Shown: piece by piece, positions 1 through 7,537 of the stretch | Layout of the letters: every line of letters begins with the position of its first letter | How positions within the stretch are numbered: the first letter of the stretch is position 1 | NCBI GenBank assembly: GCA_002385665.1 | Contig: DGDX01000020.1 | Location: forward strand, 1 to 30,017 | Length of the DNA stretch: 30,017 nucleotides | Source: Firmicutes bacterium UBA3941 | Lineage (GTDB): Bacteria > Bacillota > Clostridia > Caldicoprobacterales > UBA3941 | Direction of reading: 5' to 3' | Program-made: the position numbers and the translations under genes | The notes under the pieces: model-generated | What the model was told of the DNA's origin: nothing | The model's database searches: none | What the model saw: only the letters and a program-made list of their open reading frames with translations

Positions 1-126
1 GGTACTGTCCTGATAGGAGAGGAGGCAGTTGAAAATGGTCTAATAGATGAGATAGGCGGTTTGGAGAATGCGGTTAGTAAGCTAAAGGAGTTAATAAAGC
101 TTAGGAAGGAGAAGGAAAGTATATGA
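1..126 (+). CDS. C-terminal end of a ClpP-family (TepA-like) serine protease, truncated by the window start
   Basis: Only the last 41 codons are present, reading from base 1 in frame 1 to TGA at 124-126. The visible residues include a G-E-E-A-V-E-N-G-L-I-D-E-I-G-G stretch, the usual C-terminal pattern of the ClpP/crotonase-fold proteases (SppA, TepA, ClpP) in which the oligomer interface precedes a short basic tail. The following gene is YlzJ-like and spoIIIE comes soon after. In Bacillus subtilis the order is tepA-ylzJ-spoIIIE, so TepA (translocation-enhancing protein) is the best guess. The catalytic Ser/His lie upstream of the window, so function rests on this tail and the neighbours. The stop overlaps the next start as ATGA, which suggests translational coupling. 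Confidence 0.7.
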   Translation, partial: GTVLIGEEAVENGLIDEIGGLENAVSKLKELIKLRKEKESI

Positions 127-359
127 CTATCCATTCTATCATACCTATTGAGGATATATTTTCTATATATCAACTTTCACCTCAAGATCAAGTGCAGATA
201 GTAGAATTGAATGGGATCAAAGCCGAAGTAAGATTGGTAGAAGATAATATCTTCGAGATACAGAGAATTTTTACAACGAATCTGCAGGACTATTTACGAC
301 CGGAGCTACAACCTGGAGCTAGAATAAAGGCTAACTATACTATTCAAGATAAAAGATAA
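123..359 (+). CDS. YlzJ-like small protein, function unknown
   Basis: This 78-residue protein has no signal peptide or membrane helix. It starts with the ATG of an ATGA overlap with the preceding protease gene; the AGGAAGGAGAAGGA run at 103-116 serves as ribosome binding site. The sequence begins with a mixed segment (HSIIPIEDIF) and contains the pattern L-x-P-G-A-R-I near the end. YlzJ-like proteins are short and sit between tepA and spoIIIE in Bacillus and many Clostridia. Assignment here is by position, length and general resemblance; no biochemical role is established for the family. The gene is followed by a 230-bp non-coding stretch rather than directly by spoIIIE. Confidence 0.65.
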   Translation: MTIHSIIPIEDIFSIYQLSPQDQVQIVELNGIKAEVRLVEDNIFEIQRIFTTNLQDYLRPELQPGARIKANYTIQDKR

Positions 360-391
360 TAGTAGTAGAAGCCCTTTTTATACAAAATCGG

Positions 392-420
392 TGGTAAGGT
401 CTGGATAAAGATGATATAAT
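392..420 (+). promoter_or_regulatory. Candidate sigma-A promoter for uppP with an extended -10
   Basis: TATAAT at 415-420 is preceded by TG at 412-413 (TGnTATAAT). A weak -35, TGGTAA, lies at 392-397 with a 17-bp spacer. It sits in the 230-bp gap between ylzJ and uppP and would give a leader of about 165 nt. The gap also holds an 11-bp direct repeat but no convincing open frame. Confidence 0.45.
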
Positions 421-461
421 AGTTTCATGCCATAAGGCTTTATAATCAAGTTCCATACACA

Positions 462-516
462 ATGGATAGTATCAGGGCAGTTTGGATAAATTCAAGATGT
501 TGTATATGGATAGTAT
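462..516 (+). repeat. Two copies of an 11-bp direct repeat in the uppP leader
   Basis: ATGGATAGTAT occurs at 462-472 and again at 506-516, start to start 44 bp apart. CCAT at 453-456 can also pair with ATGG at 462-465. The pair lies between the candidate promoter and the uppP start, where regulatory elements would be expected, but it matches no family I recognise. Confidence 0.4.
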
Positions 517-589
517 TATTCGCTATTTAGGTGTTAATCATGTAATAAAATGAGTTAGTATTATTCATTCGCTTTAAGGGGGCTAGAAT

Positions 590-1441
590 TTGGATATATT
601 GCAGGCGGTATTCTTAGGATTAGTTCAGGGACTGACAGAATTTCTACCCGTAAGCAGTTCCGGACATTTGGTAGCATTCCAACAGATTTTAGGGATTGAA
701 GAGATGGGCACTACTAATCTAACTTTTGATGTAGCCCTACACTTGGGGACCCTAGTTGCAGTCTTTGTTTTTTATTGGCAGGATATTCGGGGTATGATCA
801 ATGAGATATTATTATGGATGGCTGAATTGATAGGTTTAAAGAAACCCAGTACCGGGCCTAACGAAAACGGCCATAGGGTTATGGCACTGATGCTAATAGT
901 TGCTACCATTCCCACTGCTATAATAGGCTTTCTATTTAATGATTTGTTTGAAAAGATGTTTTCTTCTACCTACATAATCGGTTTTTCCCTCCTTATCACT
1001 GGTACGCTGTTATGGATATCCAATAGGATGGTAAAGGGCCGCAAACAGCCCAAAGATATTATTACAAGAGATGCTGTAACCATAGGATTACTTCAGGGAA
1101 TGGCCATCACCCCTGGCTTATCTCGATCGGGTACTACTATTTTTGCAGGAATGCTTAGGGGATTTAGTGTTGAACTTGCTACCAAATTTTCTTTTCTGCT
1201 CTCGATCCCCACTATCCTGGGAGCAGCCGTTTTGGAAGGCATAAAGGTCGTGAAATCAGGGGTAAGGTTTACTGATAGCCTACCCATTGTCATAGGGTTT
1301 ATTGTAGCTGCAGTAACCGGTTACTTTGCTATTAAGTTTTTAGTAGACTTAATTAGCAGAAAGAAGTTACACTATTTCTCATATTATTGTTGGGGAGTCG
1401 GAATATTTATAATCTTATATACTCTGACGTTTATGCGATGA
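590..1441 (+). CDS. uppP: Undecaprenyl-diphosphatase UppP (BacA family)
   Basis: UppP removes a phosphate from undecaprenyl pyrophosphate at the membrane, returning the C55 lipid carrier to peptidoglycan and wall polymer synthesis; overexpression classically gives bacitracin resistance. At 283 residues it has the normal family length and about eight hydrophobic segments. Both signature motifs are visible: FLPVSSSGHL at residues 18-27 and GLSRSGTT near residues 176-183, which together supply the catalytic serines, arginine and nearby acidic residues. The start is TTG at 590, chosen because AAGGGGG at 576-582 is at ideal spacing. Its place between ylzJ and spoIIIE differs from B. subtilis, where those two are adjacent. 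The window also carries ispA and dxs, which act earlier in the same lipid pathway. Confidence 0.95.
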   Translation: MDILQAVFLGLVQGLTEFLPVSSSGHLVAFQQILGIEEMGTTNLTFDVALHLGTLVAVFVFYWQDIRGMINEILLWMAELIGLKKPSTGPNENGHRVMALMLIVATIPTAIIGFLFNDLFEKMFSSTYIIGFSLLITGTLLWISNRMVKGRKQPKDIITRDAVTIGLLQGMAITPGLSRSGTTIFAGMLRGFSVELATKFSFLLSIPTILGAAVLEGIKVVKSGVRFTDSLPIVIGFIVAAVTGYFAIKFLVDLISRKKLHYFSYYCWGVGIFIILYTLTFMR

Positions 1442-1455
1442 ATAATAGGGTTTAA

Positions 1456-1478
1456 TGTTTTCTTAACCTAAGAAAACA
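1456..1478 (+). repeat. Perfect 10-bp inverted repeat between uppP and spoIIIE
   Basis: TGTTTTCTTA (1456-1465) and TAAGAAAACA (1469-1478) are exact complements around a 3-nt centre. The right arm is not followed by a T-run, so it is a poor intrinsic terminator. An operator or a transcript-end/processing stem are alternatives. A lone TTGACA follows at 1483-1488 without a fitting -10. Confidence 0.55.
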
Positions 1479-1508
1479 AACATTGACAAGAAATACTGAG
1501 GTGGTACC

Positions 1509-3815
1509 ATGGCCAGAAAAATGGCTAAAACAAAGAAAAAGAGAGGAAAGGATAATAGGAAATACGAGCTTATTGGCATTGTTATAATTGGATTAGGAGT
1601 ATTTTCCCTTCTAAGCATATATACTTCTTCCGCGGGAATAGTGGGACTTTATTTTGGTAGAATTTTACGGGGTCTTTTTGGTATTATTGCTTATATTATG
1701 CCCCCTATTATTATTCTAACAGGAATACTTACTATAATGACTTATCATAAAACCGTAAACAAGGCTAAACTGGGACTGACTATTCTCTCGATATTTTTAA
1801 TCTTTCAATTGGTGCATCTCATTTACATAAATAATTTTAGTAAGGCCGATCTTTCAAGCTTTGTTATCGATTCATATAACCTAGGAATTGATAATAAAGG
1901 TGCAGGAGCATTGGTTTCGCCATTGGTTTACTATATCGCCAAATGGTTTGGGATAATGGGAGGTTACCTATTTCTAATAGTTTTATTTATCATTGACCTC
2001 TTGCTGTTAACAAATCTTTCATTAAAACAGTTAGGTATCAATGTTTATGGAAAAATAAGTGAGAAAAAAAACTCCCTAAACCGTAGCAATAGTAACGGTG
2101 ACAGAATGACTAAAACAGGCAAACCCTTTATAGGAGAAGTTATAGAACTTGAACCTGAAATAAATGGTAAGGTTGATCCTCAGCACTTACAGGATGCTTT
2201 TAAGAATAATCAAGGTCAACAACAAGATCAGGCAGGCACAGACGATGATATCAAGATCATTGAATATGATAAGCGAGATGAAGAAATATCAGATGTCAGG
2301 CGAAAAAAGCCAAGATCCTCCACTACAGAAAAAGATAGTAAAGATACAAGTATCCCCGATTCACAGATAACAGGGGCACAAGTAACTGATTATTCCTTTC
2401 CTCCTATTACCTTGTTGGAAGAGCCCGAAGCTGCAAAAGAGTCCAAGTTAAGCGGGGCCAAGGTTAGGAATAATGCTAAGCTATTAGAAGATACTTTGAT
2501 GAGTTTTGGTATATCTGCTAAGGTGCTCCAGGTAAGTAAGGGACCTGCCATAACCAGATATGAATTACAACCTGCACCAGGAGTTAAGGTGAGTAGGATA
2601 GTTAACTTATCCGATGATATTGCCCTGAACCTGGCCAGTCCAGGAGTAAGAATCGAAGCGCCTATCCCAGGAAAAGCAGCCATAGGTGTAGAGGTACCCA
2701 ACAAGGATATTTCTGTAGTTCGCTTACGGGAAGTTTTGGAATCCAGTGTATTCCTAAATCATCCTTCAAAGATATCCTTCGGTCTGGGTAAGGATATAGC
2801 GGGAAAATCAATTGTCGCCGATATAGCCCGAATGCCACACTTGCTTATAGCCGGCGCTACAGGGTCGGGTAAAAGCGTTTGTATAAATTCCCTGATTGTG
2901 AGTATTCTTTATAAGGCCTCGCCTAAAGATGTCAGGCTGATACTCATAGATCCCAAGGTGGTGGAGCTGAACCACTTCAACGGGATACCCCATTTACTGA
3001 TTCCAGTCGTAACAGATCCCAAAAAGGCTGCAGGAGCCTTAAATTGGGCTGTAGTTGAGATGACCAATAGGTATAAATTATTTGCCAAGGAAGGTGTTAA
3101 AGATCTTCAAAACTACAATAGTAAAATTCAAGCCAAGGGACAGGATGCTTTACCGCAGATAGTGGTAGTTGTTGATGAGCTGGCTGATCTGATGATGGTG
3201 GCCCCAGGAGATGTGGAGGATGCCATATGCAGACTAGCCCAAATGGCAAGGGCTGCCGGTATTCATTTGGTAATTGCTACCCAGCGACCCTCAGTTGATG
3301 TTATAACGGGGTTGATTAAAGCCAATATTCCATCCAGGATTGCTTTTGCTGTTTCTTCTAATACGGACTCAAGGACTATATTGGATGTTAGTGGTGCCGA
3401 AAAATTGTTGGGTAGGGGTGACATGTTGTTCTATCCTGTGGGGGCCAGTAAGCCCATCAGGGTTCAAGGATGTTATGTATCGGAAAATGAAATTACTAAT
3501 ATTGTTGACTACATTAGGACAGTGCATGATACACCTACCTATGATTTAGAGGTTATTGAAGAGATTGCAGCTGATAGGGAAGATCAGATTACGGACGAAT
3601 ACGATGAATTATTGCCGGAAGCTATTAGTATAGTAATAGATGCTGGTCAGGCATCTATATCAATGTTGCAAAGGCGGCTCAGAATTGGATACGCGAGAGC
3701 TGCCCGTATGATAGATGAAATGGAGATAAGGGGGATTGTCAGCGGGTTTGATGGTAGTAAGCCAAGAAATGTACTTATATCAAGAGAAGAATTTGAAGAA
3801 GAGTATGTAAAATAG
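1509..3815 (+). CDS. spoIIIE: DNA translocase FtsK/SpoIIIE
   Basis: This is a septum-anchored, ATP-driven DNA pump that moves chromosomal DNA through the closing division or sporulation septum. The 768-residue protein has the full family layout: a basic N-terminus (MARKMAKTKKKRGK); four membrane helices within about residues 22-165; a polar, charged linker (about 190-310); the alpha-beta motor with Walker A GATGSGKS at 449-456 and Walker B VVVVDELADL near 550; and a C-terminal winged-helix gamma domain (ISMLQRRLRIGYARAARMID) that reads the polar DNA sequences. The start at 1509 follows GAGGTGG at close to ideal spacing. Position upstream of pgsA, cinA and recA matches B. subtilis spoIIIE. In Clostridia one such protein may serve both vegetative and sporulation roles, so ftsK is an equally valid name. 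Confidence 0.95.
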   Translation: MARKMAKTKKKRGKDNRKYELIGIVIIGLGVFSLLSIYTSSAGIVGLYFGRILRGLFGIIAYIMPPIIILTGILTIMTYHKTVNKAKLGLTILSIFLIFQLVHLIYINNFSKADLSSFVIDSYNLGIDNKGAGALVSPLVYYIAKWFGIMGGYLFLIVLFIIDLLLLTNLSLKQLGINVYGKISEKKNSLNRSNSNGDRMTKTGKPFIGEVIELEPEINGKVDPQHLQDAFKNNQGQQQDQAGTDDDIKIIEYDKRDEEISDVRRKKPRSSTTEKDSKDTSIPDSQITGAQVTDYSFPPITLLEEPEAAKESKLSGAKVRNNAKLLEDTLMSFGISAKVLQVSKGPAITRYELQPAPGVKVSRIVNLSDDIALNLASPGVRIEAPIPGKAAIGVEVPNKDISVVRLREVLESSVFLNHPSKISFGLGKDIAGKSIVADIARMPHLLIAGATGSGKSVCINSLIVSILYKASPKDVRLILIDPKVVELNHFNGIPHLLIPVVTDPKKAAGALNWAVVEMTNRYKLFAKEGVKDLQNYNSKIQAKGQDALPQIVVVVDELADLMMVAPGDVEDAICRLAQMARAAGIHLVIATQRPSVDVITGLIKANIPSRIAFAVSSNTDSRTILDVSGAEKLLGRGDMLFYPVGASKPIRVQGCYVSENEITNIVDYIRTVHDTPTYDLEVIEEIAADREDQITDEYDELLPEAISIVIDAGQASISMLQRRLRIGYARAARMIDEMEIRGIVSGFDGSKPRNVLISREEFEEEYVK

Positions 3816-3875
3816 CCCATATGTATAAATATAAAAATAGCAATGGTCTTTGATTACAAGTTTTGGGGGATAGTC

Positions 3876-4418
3876 ATGAATTTAGCAAACAGGATAACAT
3901 TTATTAGGATTTTCATTATACCTTTATTCATGGTGTGCCTGTTAGGAAATTTCCCATATAGTCAATATGTAGCCGCTTTTATATTTGTTTTAGCGGCAAG
4001 CACCGATTCCATGGATGGGTATATAGCACGGAAAAGGAATGAAGTCACAAATCTTGGCAGGTTTTTAGATCCACTTGCCGATAAACTGCTTATTACATCT
4101 GCCCTTGTTGTTTTGGTGGAAATGGGTAAGGTCTCGTCTATAATAACTATTATTATCATCAGTAGAGAATTCATTGTAACAGGGTTCCGAATTATAGCTG
4201 CCGCTGAAGGGGTTGTTATCGCGGCCAGCTGGCTTGGGAAAGTCAAAACTATTGTACAAATTGTGTCCATAGTTGCAATACTTCTTGACAATTTCCCCTT
4301 TAGTTATGTGGGATTCCCCTTTGATGTTGTAGCTTTATATGCCGCTACTATAATAACTATACTATCCGGAATAGACTATATTTACAAAAACCGTAGATTA
4401 TTAAAGGAGAATGTTTGA
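3876..4418 (+). CDS. pgsA: CDP-diacylglycerol-glycerol-3-phosphate 3-phosphatidyltransferase
   Basis: PgsA makes phosphatidylglycerol phosphate from CDP-diacylglycerol and glycerol-3-phosphate, the committed step to anionic phospholipids. The CDP-alcohol phosphotransferase signature D-G-x2-A-R-x8-G-x3-D-x3-D is complete: D47, G48, A51, R52, G61, D65 and D69. The rest is hydrophobic with about five to six membrane helices, and 180 residues is the typical length. The frame is open upstream to 3843, but GGGGGA at 3865-3870 lies five bases before the ATG at 3876, and homologues begin M-N-L-x-N-x-x-T-x-x-R, so I use that ATG. The stop precedes cinA by 53 bp. Confidence 0.95.
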   Translation: MNLANRITFIRIFIIPLFMVCLLGNFPYSQYVAAFIFVLAASTDSMDGYIARKRNEVTNLGRFLDPLADKLLITSALVVLVEMGKVSSIITIIIISREFIVTGFRIIAAAEGVVIAASWLGKVKTIVQIVSIVAILLDNFPFSYVGFPFDVVALYAATIITILSGIDYIYKNRRLLKENV

Positions 4419-4471
4419 TTACTAATACTGGTTATGAGACAGTATCACAACTTACTTTAGGGGGACTACGA

Positions 4472-5713
4472 ATGAACGCTGAAATTATTGGTGTAGGCAC
4501 TGAATTACTGTTAGGGCAAATTGCTAATACGGATGCCCAATATCTTTCACAAAAACTTTCCCAATTGGGCATCAATCTATTCTATCATACAGTTGTAGGA
4601 GATAACATGATAAGGGTAAAACAGGCATTGGCAATTGCCATAGAGAGGGTTGATCTAATAATCACTACCGGGGGCTTAGGTCCTACTATGGATGACCTAA
4701 CCAAAGAAGCAATAGCAGAATTTTTAGGACTGAGGCTGATAGCACATCAACCTAGTATAGACGCCTTGGAAGCTTTTTTTGTAAAAAGGGGCAGGACCAT
4801 CAGCAAAAACAACTATAAACAGGCTTATTTCCCGGAAGGGTCCATAGTTCTACCCAATAGCGTTGGCACAGCTCCGGGTGCTATAGTTGAGCATAATGAT
4901 AAGGTTTTTGTTATCCTGCCAGGTCCTCCTCGCGAGTTACAACCTATGTTCGAAAATCATGTTATCCCATATTTGGAGGCAAAAAGTGATGAAAAGATAG
5001 TATCCAAGGTACTCAAGATTTACGGGATAGGTGAATCGGTTATGGAAGAAAAAATTCAGGATATATTGGCCAATCAAAGCAATCCCACTATTGCACCATT
5101 GGCAGGCGATTCCGAATTAACCTTAAGGATTACAGCTAAGACTCCCCGAAATCATGATCCGCTTGCGTTAATCCAACCATTGGAAAACCGAATTAGAGAG
5201 AGATTAGGAGATGTGATTTACGGTGTTAATGACGATACCTTGGAAAGCGTGGTAGTCAGTTTATTGACCAGATCAAGTAAAACCATAGCCATAGCCGAAT
5301 CATGCACAGGTGGTCTTATAGCCAGAAGGATAACCAGTATACCAGGGGCATCCACTGCCTTTGTTGAGGGTATGGTAACATATAGCAATCAATCTAAAAT
5401 AGAACGACTAGGAGTATCAAAGGACACTCTAAATAAATATGGTGCTGTTAGTTATGAAACAGCAACAGAAATGTTAAAGGGAATACTTAAAGCAACAGGT
5501 GCCGATGTAGGTATAGCGGTTACCGGAATCGCAGGTCCCGGCGGTGGGACTCCGGACAAGCCTGTAGGCCTTGTATATATAGCCATTGGTGACAAGAATG
5601 GATATATGAAGGTTCAAGATTATAATCTGTTAGGTGAACGGACAAGGGTTCAGCAGACTGCATCATCTATTGCTTTAGATTCTGTAAGACGGATGCTTTT
5701 GAATATTGATTAA
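4472..5713 (+). CDS. cinA: CinA: competence/damage-inducible protein, nicotinamide-nucleotide amidase
   Basis: CinA combines an N-terminal molybdopterin-binding-like domain (about residues 1-170; GTELLLGQIANTDA near the start, TTGGLGPTMDD about residue 63) with a C-terminal amidase domain (AESCTGGLIARR about 276; GIAGPGGGTPDKPVG about 353). The C-terminal domain deamidates nicotinamide mononucleotide in pyridine nucleotide recycling; full-length forms can also carry ADP-ribose pyrophosphatase activity. The name comes from co-induction with recA in competent streptococci. The chosen ATG at 4472 follows AGGGGGA with good spacing and gives 413 residues, the usual length. The open frame extends 19 codons further upstream, but that segment lacks family similarity. 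It sits directly before recA, as in many Firmicutes, but recA has its own promoter. Confidence 0.95.
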   Translation: MNAEIIGVGTELLLGQIANTDAQYLSQKLSQLGINLFYHTVVGDNMIRVKQALAIAIERVDLIITTGGLGPTMDDLTKEAIAEFLGLRLIAHQPSIDALEAFFVKRGRTISKNNYKQAYFPEGSIVLPNSVGTAPGAIVEHNDKVFVILPGPPRELQPMFENHVIPYLEAKSDEKIVSKVLKIYGIGESVMEEKIQDILANQSNPTIAPLAGDSELTLRITAKTPRNHDPLALIQPLENRIRERLGDVIYGVNDDTLESVVVSLLTRSSKTIAIAESCTGGLIARRITSIPGASTAFVEGMVTYSNQSKIERLGVSKDTLNKYGAVSYETATEMLKGILKATGADVGIAVTGIAGPGGGTPDKPVGLVYIAIGDKNGYMKVQDYNLLGERTRVQQTASSIALDSVRRMLLNID

Positions 5714-5734
5714 GCGCAAAAATTGAAATTTTCA

Positions 5735-5763
5735 TTGACGTAATAGTAAATTTATCATATAAT
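5735..5763 (+). promoter_or_regulatory. sigma-A promoter of recA
   Basis: TTGACG (5735-5740) and TATAAT (5758-5763) are separated by exactly 17 bp. The predicted start point, near 5770, falls within the LexA box described next. This is one of the strongest promoter matches in the window. Confidence 0.85.
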
Positions 5764-5769
5764 AAAAAG

Positions 5770-5781
5770 GAACAAATGTTC
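5770..5781 (+). promoter_or_regulatory. LexA/DinR operator (SOS box) at the recA start point
   Basis: GAACAAATGTTC is a GAAC-N4-GTTC palindrome matching the Gram-positive SOS box (core of CGAACnnnnGTTCG). It lies seven bases downstream of the -10, where bound LexA would block initiation, and this is the usual arrangement for recA in Bacillus and Clostridia. Confidence 0.88.
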
Positions 5782-5825
5782 GGATCAGTTGGTGGTTTAC
5801 CCCAGTATCAGGAAAGGCAGGTGAA

Positions 5826-5842
5826 CCCCGAAAACTACGGGG
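5826..5842 (+). promoter_or_regulatory. Small GC hairpin covering the recA ribosome binding site
   Basis: CCCCG (5826-5830) pairs with CGGGG (5838-5842) around a 7-nt loop. The right arm is part of the only purine-rich Shine-Dalgarno candidate before the recA ATG (GGGGGAG, 5839-5845). Folding would hide that site, so it could damp translation. It rests on five base pairs only. Confidence 0.4.
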
Positions 5843-5848
5843 GAGTGT

Positions 5849-6868
5849 ATGCAAAAGCAAAAAGCGTTGGATATGGCTTTACTGCAGATTGAGAAGCAAT
5901 TTGGTAAGGGATCAATAATGAGGTTAGGCGAGGGCAGTCATCTGAACGTAGAGGTGATCCCAACCGGTTGCTTGGATTTGGATATTGCTTTAGGTGTTGG
6001 AGGACTGCCCAGGGGCAGGGTTATAGAGATTTTTGGACCAGAGTCTTCGGGGAAGACTACCGTAGCCTTACATGCCATTGCAGAGGCTCAAAAGCTGGGT
6101 GGAACTGCCGCGTTTATCGATGCTGAACATGCTCTGGATCCCAGCTATTCGGCAACCCTTGGGATAGATCTTGACAACCTCTTGGTTTCGCAACCAGACA
6201 CTGGAGAGCAGGCTTTGGAAATAACTGAAGCACTTGTACGCAGCGGAGCTGTTGATATTGTTGTTATTGACTCCGTTGCTGCACTAGTACCCAAGGCAGA
6301 GATTGAGGGGGAAATGGGAGACTCTCATGTGGGTTTGCAAGCCCGACTAATGTCTCAGGCTCTTCGTAAGCTTTCAGGTATTATTAGCAAATCCAACACC
6401 GTTGCCATTTTTATCAATCAGCTACGTGAAAAGGTTGGAGTAATGTTTGGAAATCCAGAGGTCACTCCTGGAGGACGTGCCCTTAAATTCTATTCCTCTA
6501 TACGATTGGATGTCCGTAGGATTGAAACTTTAAAACAAGGTGCGGATATGATAGGCAATAGGACTAGGGTTAAGGTAGTGAAGAATAAGGTAGCACCGCC
6601 CTTCAAACAAGCTGAATTTGACATAATATATGGGGAAGGTATATCCAAAGAGGGATCTATATTGGATTTAGCTGCCTCTAAGGATATTATTAATAAGAGT
6701 GGAGCCTGGTATTCTTACGGTGATATACGATTGGGACAAGGGCGGGAGAATGCAAGACAATTCTTAAAAGAAAACGAGGCATTAAGGGACGAAATAGAAT
6801 TAAAGGTATTAAAAGAATTTGGATTGGATGGTACCAAGATCAAATCCAATACTGAGAATCAGGATTAA
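5849..6868 (+). CDS. recA: Recombinase RecA
   Basis: RecA forms ATP-dependent filaments on single-stranded DNA, drives strand exchange and stimulates LexA self-cleavage. The 339-residue product has the typical start ([20 protein letters not shown]), Walker A GPESSGKT at residues 63-70, Walker [13 protein letters not shown] near 135-146, the DNA-binding L1/L2 region around [19 protein letters not shown] and [16 protein letters not shown], and an acidic C-terminal tail. The ATG at 5849 is only three bases from GGGGGAG (5839-5845), tighter than usual, but an in-frame stop at 5822 leaves no better upstream start. It is monocistronic: own promoter, SOS box and terminator. Here it is followed by an asp23 gene rather than by recX or rny. 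Confidence 0.98.
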   Translation: MQKQKALDMALLQIEKQFGKGSIMRLGEGSHLNVEVIPTGCLDLDIALGVGGLPRGRVIEIFGPESSGKTTVALHAIAEAQKLGGTAAFIDAEHALDPSYSATLGIDLDNLLVSQPDTGEQALEITEALVRSGAVDIVVIDSVAALVPKAEIEGEMGDSHVGLQARLMSQALRKLSGIISKSNTVAIFINQLREKVGVMFGNPEVTPGGRALKFYSSIRLDVRRIETLKQGADMIGNRTRVKVVKNKVAPPFKQAEFDIIYGEGISKEGSILDLAASKDIINKSGAWYSYGDIRLGQGRENARQFLKENEALRDEIELKVLKEFGLDGTKIKSNTENQD

Positions 6869-6876
6869 CTGAAATG

Positions 6877-6901
6877 AAAAAATCCCAATAGGGGATTTTT
6901 T
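6877..6901 (+). terminator. Intrinsic terminator of recA
   Basis: AATCCC and GGGGATT form a stem around AATA, flanked by A- and T-runs that extend pairing; the right arm ends in TTTTTT. It lies eight bases after the recA stop and may act in both directions. Confidence 0.85.
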
Positions 6902-6952
6902 CGTCTATGGAGAGTTTTCTTATCTATTGTTATATTTTTTAGGATGGATAGT

Positions 6953-6981
6953 TTGTAAAGAGGTTTTTGTTTTGCTATAAT
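6953..6981 (+). promoter_or_regulatory. sigma-A promoter of the asp23-amaP cluster
   Basis: TTGTAA (6953-6958), a 17-bp spacer and TATAAT (6976-6981) with TG at 6973-6974 form an extended -10 promoter. The transcript would start near 6988, giving a leader of about 80 nt before the asp23 start at 7071. Confidence 0.75.
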
Positions 6982-7070
6982 ATACTAATATAGATAGGAC
7001 TATTTTTTGAAAATACTATTATAGTATTATTTATGTTGTCTCTATTGTTAATAATTTGGAGGTGAACAAT

Positions 7071-7454
7071 TTGGCAGATGAATCTATGCAAACCAATATT
7101 GATGAATATGGTAAGGTTACCTTCGCCGATGATGTAGTAGCTACTATTGCCGGCCTTGCCGCATTAGAAGTAAAAGGTGTAGCTTCTATGAGTGCCGGTA
7201 TCGTCGAAAAGTTTGGTAAAAAGAGTCCAACCAGGGGTGTAAAGGTAGAAGTTGGAGAAAAAGAAGCTGCAGTTGACCTTTTTATGAATGTTGAATATGG
7301 AGTGCAAATTCCCGAGGTCGCCTGGAATGTCCAAGAGAATGTCAAAAAGTCCATTGAAACTATGACAGGGCTAACAGTTGTTGAAGTGAACATATACATA
7401 CAGGGAATCGAATTTCACAAGGAAATCAGCGAACAGCATAGTATAAAACAATAG
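7071..7454 (+). CDS. Asp23/Gls24 family envelope-stress protein
   Basis: This 127-residue soluble protein has the Asp23 (DUF322) hallmarks: a GKVTFADDVVATIAGLAALEVKGV start and a C-terminal segment of the form VQENVKKSIETMTGLTVVEVNIYI. Asp23 proteins form an abundant membrane-associated layer held by AmaP in Staphylococcus and are linked to cell-envelope stress. The start is TTG at 7071, because GGAGGTGA at 7058-7065 is eight bases upstream; an earlier in-frame TTG at 7056 overlaps that ribosome binding site. The gene is the first of a cluster with amaP and a DUF2273 gene, supporting the envelope assignment. Whether it responds to alkali or to cell-wall stress here cannot be told from sequence. 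Confidence 0.9.
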   Translation: MADESMQTNIDEYGKVTFADDVVATIAGLAALEVKGVASMSAGIVEKFGKKSPTRGVKVEVGEKEAAVDLFMNVEYGVQIPEVAWNVQENVKKSIETMTGLTVVEVNIYIQGIEFHKEISEQHSIKQ

Positions 7455-7460
7455 TGTGTT

Positions 7461-7485
7461 AACCTCCTGGCATTTTCAGGGGGTT
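7461..7485 (+). terminator. Hairpin after asp23, possible attenuator
   Basis: AACCTCCTG (7461-7469) pairs over nine positions, one of them G-U, with CAGGGGGTT (7477-7485). Only TTTATA follows, so termination is probably partial. It would set a high asp23 to low amaP ratio, plausible because Asp23 is expected to be much more abundant than its anchor. Confidence 0.55.
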
Positions 7486-7537
7486 TATACATGTATAATT
7501 ATTACAAGATAGGTAGATAAAGGGAGGCTTGGGCAGG

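Noticed and set aside
360..589. A riboswitch in the uppP leader
   Set aside because: No arrangement of conserved blocks that I recognise and no terminator hairpin before the start.
2390..2704. Minus-strand 104-codon frame inside spoIIIE
   Set aside because: Shadow of a strongly supported + strand gene; no ribosome binding site or family resemblance.
7031..7399. Minus-strand 122-codon frame over asp23
   Set aside because: Antisense shadow; serine/threonine-rich translation typical of reading a coding strand backwards.
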